Of a stretch of DNA of 14,071 nt, positions 6,745 to 14,012 are shown piece by piece. Source of the DNA: an uncultured Eubacteriales bacterium. GTDB taxonomy: Bacteria; Bacillota; Clostridia; Lachnospirales; Lachnospiraceae. The position numbers were made by a program, and so were the translations under genes. Location of the stretch: contig URND01000083.1 of assembly GCA_900549105.1 (NCBI GenBank), forward strand, positions 1 through 14,071, read 5' to 3'. The notes beneath the pieces were generated by a model that saw nothing but the letters and a program-made list of their open reading frames with translations, did no database searches and was not told the origin of the DNA. Each line of letters begins with the position of its first letter. Position 1 is the stretch's first letter.

Positions 6745-7026
6745 TCAAATTCTGGCTGCTACTGTCAGGTAAATAAAGAAGCTGAAAAACGCAACATACA
6801 GAGAACTAAGCGTTAATGCCGCTTTAGATGTGGCCGTCCGTGTCCTTTTGTTTTTCACCAGCCAGATTGCGAATACAAAGCCCGCAATAATCAAAAGCGC
6901 GTACACTGCAAAGATGATATAAACCCACGGCGCATCCATGCCGATTTTCAAGTGCCGGATGATAAACAGGGTCAGCGGGAGTACGCTTACCAACAAAGAT
7001 AATCTTCCTAAATTTTCTGCTTTCAT
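6745..7026 (-). CDS. Small three-helix membrane protein in the transporter operon
   Basis: A 93-residue hydrophobic protein with three predicted membrane helices near residues 6-23, 33-57 and 70-90. A positively charged loop (VKNKRTRTATSK) lies at 58-68 between helices 2 and 3. No signal-peptidase or lipobox motif is visible, so it is not a LanI-type lipoprotein. AAAGGAG lies 6 bases before the ATG. It starts 10 bases after the LanG-like permease stop, so it is almost certainly co-transcribed with the transporter. Possible roles (inference) are an accessory immunity protein or a partner of the permeases. I do not recognise a named family. Confidence 0.8.
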   Translation of the reverse strand: MKAENLGRLSLLVSVLPLTLFIIRHLKIGMDAPWVYIIFAVYALLIIAGFVFAIWLVKNKRTRTATSKAALTLSSLYVAFFSFFIYLTVAARI

Positions 7027-7036
7027 TTTTTCTCCT

Positions 7037-7780
7037 TTATCCGGCTACAACATCTGCCTTTTTCAGATGATTAGTAGCCAAAATCACAAATAATACCGTG
7101 TAAACAAGAACCATTGGAACCAAAGTCGTTATACTGTCAATCGGCAACACTTCGTCCTGTGACGATAGACCGAGAATAATTTGCGAATAAGGGAACATCT
7201 CACTTAAACCGGCAATATGGAAAGCCAGACCGCCGATACTAAGGCAAACCGCCAAACCTACCGGCACCGCAAAGCTCCTGATCCGCATGGACAAGTAAAG
7301 CTGAACAGCACCAACGCTCAAAGCTGAAAACCAGCCCATAAACAGCCACCATAGCATATTGATAGGGATGGGCTGTTCAAACCGAAACACAACCTTTCCT
7401 ACGATAATGATAAACACCATCAAAAGAACCTGTGCGGTCAGAATAGATTTTGTCAGCACAACCAGCTTCGCAATGAAAATGGTTGACCGGGAAACCGGTG
7501 TTGTCATAAGGCTGTTCCAGTTGTAATTTGTGTGTTCCAGCCGCCACAAATAGGACGCACAAATGGCAATCAGGATTGGAAAGAAAAAATACCCATAGAA
7601 CAGCCCTGTTTGAAGCCAAAGCTGCTGCCATACTGCGCCGTCGTACAAATTGGCCGAAGCATTGATGCCATAAATGATTGCACCAATGGCGGCGGTCAAA
7701 AGTGGCAGAATGAGAACTGCTACCCACATATTAGAATGGCGGCTTTTCAGATTTTCCGCCCGAATTGCATTGATAAGCAT
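7037..7780 (-). CDS. ABC-2 type permease, LanG/MutG-like (lantibiotic protection)
   Basis: A 247-residue integral membrane protein of the ABC-2 permease class. Six hydrophobic segments lie near residues 18-38, 60-80, 105-128, 145-165, 171-192 and 219-236. The N-terminus MLINAIRAENLKSRHS and the motif LWRLEHTNYNWNSLMTTPVSR in the first cytoplasmic loop are typical of lantibiotic self-protection permeases. It should form the membrane channel with the E-type permease and the ATPase to expel peptides from the membrane. The start at 7780 is chosen because GGAGG lies 9 bases upstream; an in-frame ATG 20 codons earlier lies inside the preceding gene and lacks a site. It begins 13 bases after the stop of the E-type permease. 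The subtype name rests on order and style, not on a search. Confidence 0.85.
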   Translation of the reverse strand: MLINAIRAENLKSRHSNMWVAVLILPLLTAAIGAIIYGINASANLYDGAVWQQLWLQTGLFYGYFFFPILIAICASYLWRLEHTNYNWNSLMTTPVSRSTIFIAKLVVLTKSILTAQVLLMVFIIIVGKVVFRFEQPIPINMLWWLFMGWFSALSVGAVQLYLSMRIRSFAVPVGLAVCLSIGGLAFHIAGLSEMFPYSQIILGLSSQDEVLPIDSITTLVPMVLVYTVLFVILATNHLKKADVVAG

Positions 7781-7793
7781 TACAACCCCTCCT

Positions 7794-8570
7794 TTAATAC
7801 TCGTATTTTTGAAACTTCTTCTCAAACAGGACAAAGGCAATCAATCCAACAATAAAGAGGATCGTAAGCGGAAGAAAGTCAATATTCCGAACGACAAGTT
7901 CACTGGATTGCAAATTGCCGGAAGAAGTGTCCTGCCCCAGCACCATCATTTCTGCGTAATTTCCCCAAATGAGGATATTGCGGATGCCCGTGGGGAGCAA
8001 AGTAGAAATAAAGCCAATCAACGCACCAATCATACCAATAGACATCGGGATAAGCTGGTTCGCAAAAACAAGAGAGAAAAACACCTGAATAGTTACAACC
8101 ACAAATGTAACCATTACTGTCCCCAAAACAAATTCCCACAGCGTTTTTACCGGCAGCGGCTCAACAATCCCCACAGCATTGCCGTAGGCGACAATCACAA
8201 GAGCCTGAATGAGAATTGCCGCCAGCATGAGAACGGTTACTACGGTAAACTTGCAGAACCAAATTGCCTTGCGGTTTTCATTGTTGCACTCCAACAACTT
8301 CCATGTATTTCCCCGGTGTTCCATATCGCAAATGCGGCTGGCAATAACCGCTGCCAGAATGGGAAGAAAAAGCCCATTCATAGTAGCTGGCCCAACGATC
8401 AAATCCTCCCATGCCGGTGCATTGGGGTCGGAAATCATACCGAGGAAATTTTCATTGTTTCCATAGTTGGAAAATACAAAGAGTAATTCCACACCGAGGA
8501 TCAGCACAAAGGTCAGAAAAACCTTTCTGCGTTTCAGTTTGTATAATTCAAGGCACAGGTATTTCATCAC
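7794..8570 (-). CDS. ABC-2 type permease, LanE/MutE-like (lantibiotic protection)
   Basis: A membrane permease of about 258 residues. Hydrophobic segments lie near 17-35, 63-80, 107-129, 145-169, 174-193 and 232-249. The basic N-terminus (CLELYKLKRRK) and the loop ICDMEHRGNTWKLLECNN are characteristic of bacitracin/lantibiotic ABC permeases that act at the cytoplasmic membrane. GTG at 8570 and the directly following ATG at 8567 are both possible starts; GGAG lies 8 bases before the GTG. The stop of the ATPase gene overlaps this start (GTGATG contains its TGA), showing tight translational coupling. A long open frame on the plus strand over this gene is a shadow. It pairs with the ATPase upstream and the LanG-like permease downstream. 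Confidence 0.87.
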   Translation of the reverse strand: MMKYLCLELYKLKRRKVFLTFVLILGVELLFVFSNYGNNENFLGMISDPNAPAWEDLIVGPATMNGLFLPILAAVIASRICDMEHRGNTWKLLECNNENRKAIWFCKFTVVTVLMLAAILIQALVIVAYGNAVGIVEPLPVKTLWEFVLGTVMVTFVVVTIQVFFSLVFANQLIPMSIGMIGALIGFISTLLPTGIRNILIWGNYAEMMVLGQDTSSGNLQSSELVVRNIDFLPLTILFIVGLIAFVLFEKKFQKYEY

Positions 8571-9469
8571 AGTGTCAGCTCCTTTCCTGTCAGGTTGAGG
8601 AAAATATCTTCCAGACTTTCCCGGTGTTCCTCAACACGATAAACAGAGATACCATTGGAACACAGGCATTGCACAACAGCGCCGGTCTGTTCGTCAGTCA
8701 GCGCACCGATCTGCAAACCATCCGTTGTACGCTGCGGGTTGGCCTTTTTAAGAAGCTGGAAAGCGTGGTTGTTATCGCTGGTTCTCAATATAATCTGTGG
8801 CTCCCGCTGCATATCCAGAACTGACATCCTTTCCTGAAAAATCAGGCAGCCCTGATTGATAATGCCGACAACAGTAGCCATCTGGTCGATCTCACTTAAA
8901 ATGTGGCTGGAAATCATCACTGTCATGCCATACTGTTTCGGCAGCATCTTAATGAGTTCCCGCATTTCTTCGATGCCTGCGGGGTCAAGCCCGTTGGTCG
9001 GTTCATCCAAAATCAGAAGTTTCGGGAACCGGGCCAGTGCCATTGCAATGCCGAGCCGCTGCTTCATACCGAGAGAATAGTTTTTGACTTTCTTCTCCAT
9101 CTGGTTTTCCATACGGACAATATGCACCGCTTCTTCAATGTTCTTTTTGGGCAAGTCAAGCAGCCTGCGAATGATCTCCATATTCTCGCGGCCAGTCAAA
9201 TGTCCATAGTAGGACGGGGATTCAATCAGGGAGCCAACGGACGAGAGAATATCACGGCGGTTCTTTTCGTTGAACGGTTTTCCCATAATTTCAATGGTTC
9301 CGCTGGTGGGTTTGACAAGTCCGAGCAGCATTTTCATGGTGGTGGACTTGCCTGCCCCATTCGGGCCGAGAAAGCCGTAAATGTCGCCCTCTTTAATCCG
9401 AATATCTAATTCCTGAACACGGTAAACACCGTCATATTCTTTTGACAAATTATCTGTTGCTACAATCAT
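8567..9469 (-). CDS. ABC transporter ATPase, BcrA/LanF family
   Basis: A 300-residue ATPase that would power peptide-antibiotic export or membrane clearance together with the two permeases. Walker A GPNGAGKST is at 35-43, the signature YSLGMKQ at 131-137, Walker B LLILDEP at 151-157 and the switch His189 in SSH. The usual Q-loop glutamine is replaced by Glu in LIESPSYYGHLTGREN, a pattern familiar from bacitracin/lantibiotic-protection ATPases. The C-terminal region beyond about 210 is the short extension of this family. AAAGGAG precedes the ATG by 9 bases. It is the first gene of the minus-strand operon and is transcribed away from the response regulator. All catalytic motifs are intact. The substrate cannot be identified from sequence; a nisin-like or related cationic peptide is the reasonable guess. 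Confidence 0.93.
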   Translation of the reverse strand: MIVATDNLSKEYDGVYRVQELDIRIKEGDIYGFLGPNGAGKSTTMKMLLGLVKPTSGTIEIMGKPFNEKNRRDILSSVGSLIESPSYYGHLTGRENMEIIRRLLDLPKKNIEEAVHIVRMENQMEKKVKNYSLGMKQRLGIAMALARFPKLLILDEPTNGLDPAGIEEMRELIKMLPKQYGMTVMISSHILSEIDQMATVVGIINQGCLIFQERMSVLDMQREPQIILRTSDNNHAFQLLKKANPQRTTDGLQIGALTDEQTGAVVQCLCSNGISVYRVEEHRESLEDIFLNLTGKELTL

Positions 9470-9499
9470 TTTTTCTTGCTCCTTTCCTAAGCTGCTTAT

Positions 9500-9557
9500 A
9501 TCATATAGCCCCCACCTTGCATTGCATTGGAGAGAACCTTGATTTTACCTTGATTTT
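9500..9557 (-). promoter_or_regulatory. Candidate promoter and tandem-repeat operator of the ABC transporter operon
   Basis: Two perfect, directly abutting 11-bp repeats ACCTTGATTTT occupy 9536-9546 and 9547-9557 (plus-strand orientation). One helical turn between identical half-sites is the usual design of OmpR-family operators. On the minus strand they lie just upstream of a weak -35 (AATGCA, 9528-9523) and a TATGAT -10 (9505-9500) with 17-base spacing. A weak -35 with an adjacent upstream operator fits activation by the divergently encoded response regulator. A partial inverted copy (ATCAA) follows at 9562-9566. Confidence 0.6.
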
Positions 9558-9587
9558 CACGATCAAAGCTGCAAATATGAAAAGATA

Positions 9588-9596
9588 TGGTATAAT
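9588..9596 (+). promoter_or_regulatory. Extended -10 promoter of the two-component genes
   Basis: TGG directly before a perfect TATAAT (9591-9596) forms an extended -10. No recognisable -35 stands 17 bases upstream (GCTGCA). The start codon of the regulator is 23 bases further on, leaving a short leader. The tandem repeats at 9536-9557 end about 30 bases upstream, so the regulator may also control its own genes. Confidence 0.65.
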
Positions 9597-9618
9597 ACAT
9601 AAGGAAAGGAGTGAGCCG

Positions 9619-10326
9619 ATGGGTACAATCAAGGACAAAATTATTTTGCTGGTTGATGATGAACCGGCAATTTTACAGATGTGCCAATCCATTCTGAAAG
9701 AGAATGGTTTTGAAAATATAGTAACCGCCAATACCGCCCTGAGCGCATTGGAAAGAATGAGTGCAAAGCCGGATATGGCTGTTTTGGATGTTATGCTACC
9801 GGATATGGACGGCTTTATGTTGGCAAAGACAATCCGAGAACAGAACCCGATCCCTATTCTTTTTTTGACGGCAAAAGGAGAAATCGACGATAAATCAAAA
9901 GGTTTTGAGGCCGGTGCGGATGATTACATGGTAAAACCATTTATCGCGCAGGAATTTGTATGGCGCATTACGGCCATTCTGCGGCGAACCTATAAAGAAA
10001 GTGAGGAAAGCAGCTTCTTACTGGATGCCTGCAAAGTGGACTTAGAACAGGCAGAAGTCTATCGTGAGGGACAGGAACCAGTTTCCCTGACCGCAAAAGA
10101 AGTGGAGATATTGAAAAAACTGTATGCAAATGCGGGCCGCATTGTAACTTTGGGTGCGCTTTGCCAAACGGTTTGCGGGGATATTTATATAGGCTATGAG
10201 AAAACACTTATGTCGCACATTCGCCATATCCGGGAAAAGATTGAGGAAAAACCATCTTCGCCGGTTTCGCTGGTAACGGTAAAAGGCATTGGATATAAGT
10301 TGATCTTAAAGGACAAGTCAAGGTGA
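9619..10326 (+). CDS. OmpR-family response regulator
   Basis: A 235-residue cytoplasmic transcription regulator. The receiver domain covers residues 7-125, with acidic Asp13 and Asp14, phospho-acceptor Asp57 (AVLDVMLPDMDG), Thr84 and Lys106 (DDYMVKPF). The C-terminal winged helix covers about 135-232 and ends VTVKGIGYKLILK. The start is fixed by GGAG 8 bases before the ATG at 9619, behind an extended -10 promoter; a longer open frame from 9442 crosses that promoter and is not real. The kinase gene begins 4 bases after its stop. It is divergent from the ABC transporter, the common layout for peptide-antibiotic sensing systems, where the phosphorylated regulator turns on the transporter. All phosphorylation residues are intact. 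Confidence 0.93.
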   Translation: MGTIKDKIILLVDDEPAILQMCQSILKENGFENIVTANTALSALERMSAKPDMAVLDVMLPDMDGFMLAKTIREQNPIPILFLTAKGEIDDKSKGFEAGADDYMVKPFIAQEFVWRITAILRRTYKESEESSFLLDACKVDLEQAEVYREGQEPVSLTAKEVEILKKLYANAGRIVTLGALCQTVCGDIYIGYEKTLMSHIRHIREKIEEKPSSPVSLVTVKGIGYKLILKDKSR

Positions 10327-10330
10327 GCCT

Positions 10331-11689
10331 ATGAATAATATTCAACGATTTTTTAAGCGGTATGTTCATTCCAGTGTGAAGCTGTTCTGCTTCTTTATCC
10401 TGATAAACATTGTCCTTTTTGTTGTGCTGGCTGTGGTGTCAAGCAGTCGGGGCAGCCATAGCCCAACGCAACTATTAGAGCAGGTTTCCGCAGACTTGCA
10501 GCAAAGTGAAGAAAGCTACCGTCTTTCAGAAAATACGGCTATCCAAATGACAAATGAAAACGCATGGTGTATGCTGATAAGCAATGACACCGGCGATGTG
10601 GTCTGGAATTACAAAATACCGTCCGAATTACCTCTGCACTATACACCGGGCGATATTGCAGAAATGACAAGGTGGTACTTAGAGGATTATCCAGTATTCG
10701 TGTCAAATCAATCTTATGGTCTGCTGGTTGTCGGCTACCCGCAGGATAGTTTTTGGAAACTGTCTGCTTACAAAACTTCTGACAGCATTAAAATAGACAT
10801 ATTTGGATTGGTTACTTTATTTTTGTTCAATATCATCATTGTGCTGATCCTGTTCATTCACAATAACCGCAAGATTGAAAAATCCATTAAGCCGATCCTC
10901 ACCGGCATAGAAGAAATTTCATCTGGGAAGAAAACACAGTTAGTTGAACGGGGGGAATTGGCGGAAATCAACGCAAAGCTGAATAAGGTCGCCAAAACCC
11001 TGCAACGCAGGGACAGGGCAAGAGCAAACTGGATCAGCGGTATTTCACATGACATCCGCACACCTCTATCAATGGTGCTTGGCTATTCCAGCAGCTTAGA
11101 GGAAAGCCGGGATTTGAACACAGAACAGAAAGAAAAGATTGTGGCAATCCGCCAGCAGGCTACCAAAATTAAGCAGCTCATTGAGGATTTGAATTTGACT
11201 TCAAAACTGGAATATGATATGCAGCCATTACGAACTGAGAAAATTTCCCCAGTAGAATTGGCCCGGCAAGTGGTATGTGATTTTCTGGATAGTGGGCTTG
11301 ATGAAAGCTTCTCTATTGATTTTCAATCGGATGAAGAAAGCGAGCTGCACTATATGCTGGGTGATGAAGCGCTCTTAAAGCGGGCGATTACAAATCTTCT
11401 TCAAAATAGCATCGGCCACAATCCAAACGGCTGTGCAATAACAATCTCGGTTGACTGTACGGATGGACATACAGAAATTATTGTCGCGGATAATGGCGTG
11501 GGGGTATCTGCTGATAAGTTGCAAGAATTGAATACCAAAACGCACTATCTTGAAAGCACAGATGAAAAACTAAACCTCCGTCATGGACTTGGTGTATTGT
11601 TGGTACGGCAAATTGTAGAAGCACATAGTGGTACAATGAAAATTGAAAGTGCGCTGAACTGCGGCTATAAAACAACTCTTATTTTTTGA
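10331..11689 (+). CDS. Sensor histidine kinase partner of the response regulator
   Basis: A 452-residue membrane kinase. Membrane helix 1 is near residues 17-37 and helix 2 near 155-176, leaving an extracytoplasmic sensor of about 115 residues. A HAMP-like linker follows, then the H-box ISGISHDIRTPLS with phospho-acceptor His240. The N-box is NLLQNSIGHNP (Asn359), the G1 box DNGVG is at 387-391 and the G2 box HGLGVLLVRQI is at 418-428. The large outside loop distinguishes it from intramembrane-sensing BceS-type kinases and recalls lantibiotic- or VanS-like sensors. AAGGTGAG overlapping the regulator's stop serves as ribosome site. It is expected to phosphorylate the preceding regulator on sensing a peptide or envelope damage; the ligand is unknown. 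Confidence 0.93.
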   Translation: MNNIQRFFKRYVHSSVKLFCFFILINIVLFVVLAVVSSSRGSHSPTQLLEQVSADLQQSEESYRLSENTAIQMTNENAWCMLISNDTGDVVWNYKIPSELPLHYTPGDIAEMTRWYLEDYPVFVSNQSYGLLVVGYPQDSFWKLSAYKTSDSIKIDIFGLVTLFLFNIIIVLILFIHNNRKIEKSIKPILTGIEEISSGKKTQLVERGELAEINAKLNKVAKTLQRRDRARANWISGISHDIRTPLSMVLGYSSSLEESRDLNTEQKEKIVAIRQQATKIKQLIEDLNLTSKLEYDMQPLRTEKISPVELARQVVCDFLDSGLDESFSIDFQSDEESELHYMLGDEALLKRAITNLLQNSIGHNPNGCAITISVDCTDGHTEIIVADNGVGVSADKLQELNTKTHYLESTDEKLNLRHGLGVLLVRQIVEAHSGTMKIESALNCGYKTTLIF

Positions 11690-11698
11690 CATTGGTAT

Positions 11699-11732
11699 AA
11701 AAAGAGGCTTCAGGATACAACCCCCTTTTTTT
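11699..11732 (+). terminator. Probable terminator after the kinase gene
   Basis: AAAAAGAGG (11699-11707) can pair with CCCCCTTTTT (11721-11730) with one mismatch across a 13-base loop, followed by further T residues. It begins 9 bases after the kinase stop. The stem is A/T-rich and imperfect, so confidence is moderate. Confidence 0.5.
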
Positions 11733-11800
11733 GTTTATGAATTTAGGGCTATAAAAGTTCACCTATCCTGAGCTGTAAATGCGAGAAGCTAAGGAAAAAG

Positions 11801-11835
11801 AACGCCGGACATGATGACTGGATCTGTCCGGCGTT
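11801..11835. terminator. Strong hairpin, possible bidirectional terminator
   Basis: A perfect 11-bp stem AACGCCGGACA / TGTCCGGCGTT with a 13-base loop. On the minus strand it is followed by CTTTTTCC, so it could end the relaxase transcript; on the plus strand TCTTATATT follows and could back up the kinase terminator. It lies about 210 bases beyond the relaxase stop. Confidence 0.6.
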
Positions 11836-11883
11836 TCTTATATTACGGATTCAAATTTATACCCACTGTCGCTGGCAAGCAAT

Positions 11884-12017
11884 GCAATCTTCCGTAAGAT
11901 TGCGTATTTTGGCAGGAATCCGTTTCCGGTATTCCTGCCAAAATGCTTGTTGGTGACATGTCCCCAAACCCCTGAGATCATCACCTGCGGTGATGGCTGC
12001 GCGTTCCGTTGGAACGC
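11884..12017. repeat. Array of four perfect inverted repeats downstream of the relaxase
   Basis: Four perfect hairpins in 134 bases: GCAATCTT/AAGATTGC at 11884-11903 (4-base loop); ATTTTGGCAGGAAT/ATTCCTGCCAAAAT at 11906-11944 (14-bp stem, 11-base loop with an inner CCG/CGG); CATCACC/GGTGATG at 11979-11995 (3-base loop); and GCGTTCC/GGAACGC at 12001-12017 (3-base loop). None has a T-tract fitting a simple terminator. No gene with a credible start covers the stretch. Such dense dyads next to a relaxase gene may mark an origin of transfer or another structured single-strand site; this is inference. Confidence 0.6.
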
Positions 12018-12042
12018 TGAAAAAACAAAAGCAGGAAGAAAC

Positions 12043-13452
12043 CTATTGCCGTGACTTCTGCGATTCCCTCTGCGGTTCCCGCCCGGTGGGAATATCCAGC
12101 AAATGCTCCACATTCGCCCGGACATTATAAAGCTCTTTCATATCAGCCCTGGCCTGCTTATAAGCAGAGTAGGCTTTCCGTTTCTGTTCCAGAAGCCCGG
12201 CATATTCCTCTCGCAGAGCTTTGACGGAGGGCAGCTTTGTGATTCCCACCTCGTCAAAATATTTCTTCGCTGTTTGGTGCAGAAGGATTTCCGCCTCATG
12301 TGCCGCACGGAATTTTTTGCTGTACCCAGCTTTTCGGTATTCCACATAGACCGCTCGCGTCTTGGCGTAGTTTACGATCTGTTTCTGCAGCTCCCCGTTG
12401 GCGGCCATCTGCGATTCCAGTTCCTTGATCTGTACTGACAACGCATTAAAGCTGGCGGTGACGGCATCTGATTTTTCCTGCAAATCCTCATAACTCATAT
12501 CGCCATGCTCTTTGAGATAAATTACCGCCTGGGAGAGCTGTTTTAAGTTAAACACCTTCGCCCAGCGTTCATACCCCGGACCTTTGCCGGAACGGATTGC
12601 CGCCTCAATATCCACTAGCAGCCCGACTTTGGAAACCGGCTTTTGGGGAGAGGTACGGCGCGGCTTTACTATCCGGGCGCCTGTGATCCGTTCTTTGATA
12701 GCCTGCTCGGTATAGTCGCCTTTCAGCGTGTCACACCGGGTATATCTATCTTCCGGCGACAAGCGAAAACGAAGGTACTTTCGCTCCCGGTTGACTTCAA
12801 TCCCGGCCGCCTCCAGCTTCTTCAACAGTTCTTCAAAGTCCTTCGGCTTTTCTTCCAGGGCCGCGTCAATGGCACAGCGGATCTGTTCCTGGTGGGAGGG
12901 CTGTTTTTTATTTCCCAGCCATGTACCATAGTGATCCCGGCTGGGCTTCGGATCCTCTACAATGGAAAGACCATGCTCTAAGCACAGCTTGTCATTCATG
13001 CGCCGGATTGCCCAGGTGGATCCCCAGAAGTTGCGGAACTTTTTCTGACAGTCCAGCGTTGTGGAATTTATGATGATGTGGTTATGGACATGGTGCTTGT
13101 CTACATGGGTACAGACAACAAAAGCGTGATTGCCTTTTGTCAGTTTCAGAGCAAGCTCCCGCCCAATCTGGTTCGCTTCTTCCGGCGTGACCTCGCCGGG
13201 CTTGAAAGCCTGCCGGAGATGGTAGGCGATCACATCGTCCGCGCCCTGGTTTCGTCCGGTCAGGTTCGCATACTGCCGCTTGGATAGAAGAAACTCCGCG
13301 TCGGCAATCCGGGTATCACACTCATAGCCATAAATAAATTTCCCAAAATCGGTTTTCTGTGGATTCTCCACGTAGTCAATGATGTCTGCAATGGCCGTGG
13401 AAATATCCCGGCCTTTTCCAATGTGCAGAGGCATCAGCCGTGTGGTCGCCAT
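12043..13452 (-). CDS. MobP-type relaxase (relaxase/mobilization nuclease domain)
   Basis: A 469-residue DNA relaxase that nicks the origin of transfer and leads the strand into the recipient. The N-terminal relaxase domain covers about 1-180. The metal-binding triad motif HVDKHHVHNH is at 116-125, followed by IIINST. Candidate nicking tyrosines near the N-terminus are Tyr27, Tyr41 and Tyr43; I cannot choose between them. Residues 300-460 are rich in charged helices and coiled coil. AAGGAGG lies 6-7 bases before the ATG. The whole resembles the relaxases of Tn1549-like elements. It follows the DUF3849 gene with a 32-base gap on the same strand. Its GC-richer codons contrast with the A/T-richer transporter and kinase genes, suggesting different histories. 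After the TAG stop the same frame remains open for 62 codons. Confidence 0.92.
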   Translation of the reverse strand: MATTRLMPLHIGKGRDISTAIADIIDYVENPQKTDFGKFIYGYECDTRIADAEFLLSKRQYANLTGRNQGADDVIAYHLRQAFKPGEVTPEEANQIGRELALKLTKGNHAFVVCTHVDKHHVHNHIIINSTTLDCQKKFRNFWGSTWAIRRMNDKLCLEHGLSIVEDPKPSRDHYGTWLGNKKQPSHQEQIRCAIDAALEEKPKDFEELLKKLEAAGIEVNRERKYLRFRLSPEDRYTRCDTLKGDYTEQAIKERITGARIVKPRRTSPQKPVSKVGLLVDIEAAIRSGKGPGYERWAKVFNLKQLSQAVIYLKEHGDMSYEDLQEKSDAVTASFNALSVQIKELESQMAANGELQKQIVNYAKTRAVYVEYRKAGYSKKFRAAHEAEILLHQTAKKYFDEVGITKLPSVKALREEYAGLLEQKRKAYSAYKQARADMKELYNVRANVEHLLDIPTGREPQRESQKSRQ

Positions 13453-13484
13453 ATCGTCACCTCCTTAGTCTGAAAATCATTATG

Positions 13485-13997
13485 TTATCGTGCGTGTTCT
13501 TTTTTCGTTTTTGGTTTATCCTTATGCGCTGCCTGCCGTCCGGCATGTTGATTTAGGCTGTCTCGGACAGAGGGCTTTTGTTCCTGAGTAAGCGGACATT
13601 CCCGCCTGGCCTGGGAGAGAAACAGGTCGGTAAGTCCGGGATTGCAGCGGTCCACGGCAAAGCAAACATTCCGGTCATATCCGAAACCGTCCTTATCCTC
13701 ACAGACCGGAACCGTCTGCGCCCATGCTTTATTGTCCCGTGAAATGCGCCCGTCATAATCTTTCTGCCGGACCGTGTTGGCAAGGACATAAAAAATCCGG
13801 CCAGGATCAAACTGCTGTAAGACCTGCTGCACACATGCCGTACCTAAACGGTTATCCCGGTAGTTGTCCGTTATGGCCTGTTCGATTGCCTCCCTGCACG
13901 CAATGTTTGCCTTGTGGGAAGCGTGGTACTGATCCAGCTCCCCATGCTCATACGCATAGGTGGCAGAATGGAAATAAATTGGCGTTGTATCTTTCAA
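13485..13997 (-). CDS. DUF3849-type ICE protein
   Basis: A soluble protein of about 170 residues. Its pattern TPIYFHSATYAYEHGELDQYHASHK, then ACREAIEQAI and a central YVLANTVRQKDYDGRISRDNKAWA followed by NPGLTDLF, matches the DUF3849 family as I know it from clostridial conjugative elements, where it is often found with antirestriction and DUF3846 genes. Its biochemical role is not known. The TTG at 13997 is preferred because GGAGGG lies 6 bases upstream; an in-frame TTG at 14015 overlaps the T-run of a terminator-like hairpin. The last 30 residues are strongly basic (KDKPKTKKEHAR). It is the gene just upstream of the relaxase and probably co-transcribed with it. The family call is from recalled sequence pattern. 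Confidence 0.8.
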   Translation of the reverse strand: MKDTTPIYFHSATYAYEHGELDQYHASHKANIACREAIEQAITDNYRDNRLGTACVQQVLQQFDPGRIFYVLANTVRQKDYDGRISRDNKAWAQTVPVCEDKDGFGYDRNVCFAVDRCNPGLTDLFLSQARRECPLTQEQKPSVRDSLNQHAGRQAAHKDKPKTKKEHAR

Positions 13998-14012
13998 TGA
14001 AATCCCTCCAAT

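Noticed and set aside
7674..8486. Long plus-strand open frame of 270 codons
   Set aside because: It lies antisense over the two permease genes, has a low-complexity basic composition and no ribosome site; a shadow of the permease codons.
9442..9618. N-terminal extension of the response regulator from 9442
   Set aside because: It crosses the tandem repeat and the TATAAT promoter; the ATG at 9619 has the ribosome site and gives the normal receiver-domain start.
11710..11771. 8-bp inverted repeat TCAGGATA / TATCCTGA as a possible element end
   Set aside because: Too short, and separated by 46 bases inside a terminator region; no matching copy or target duplication is visible elsewhere in the window.
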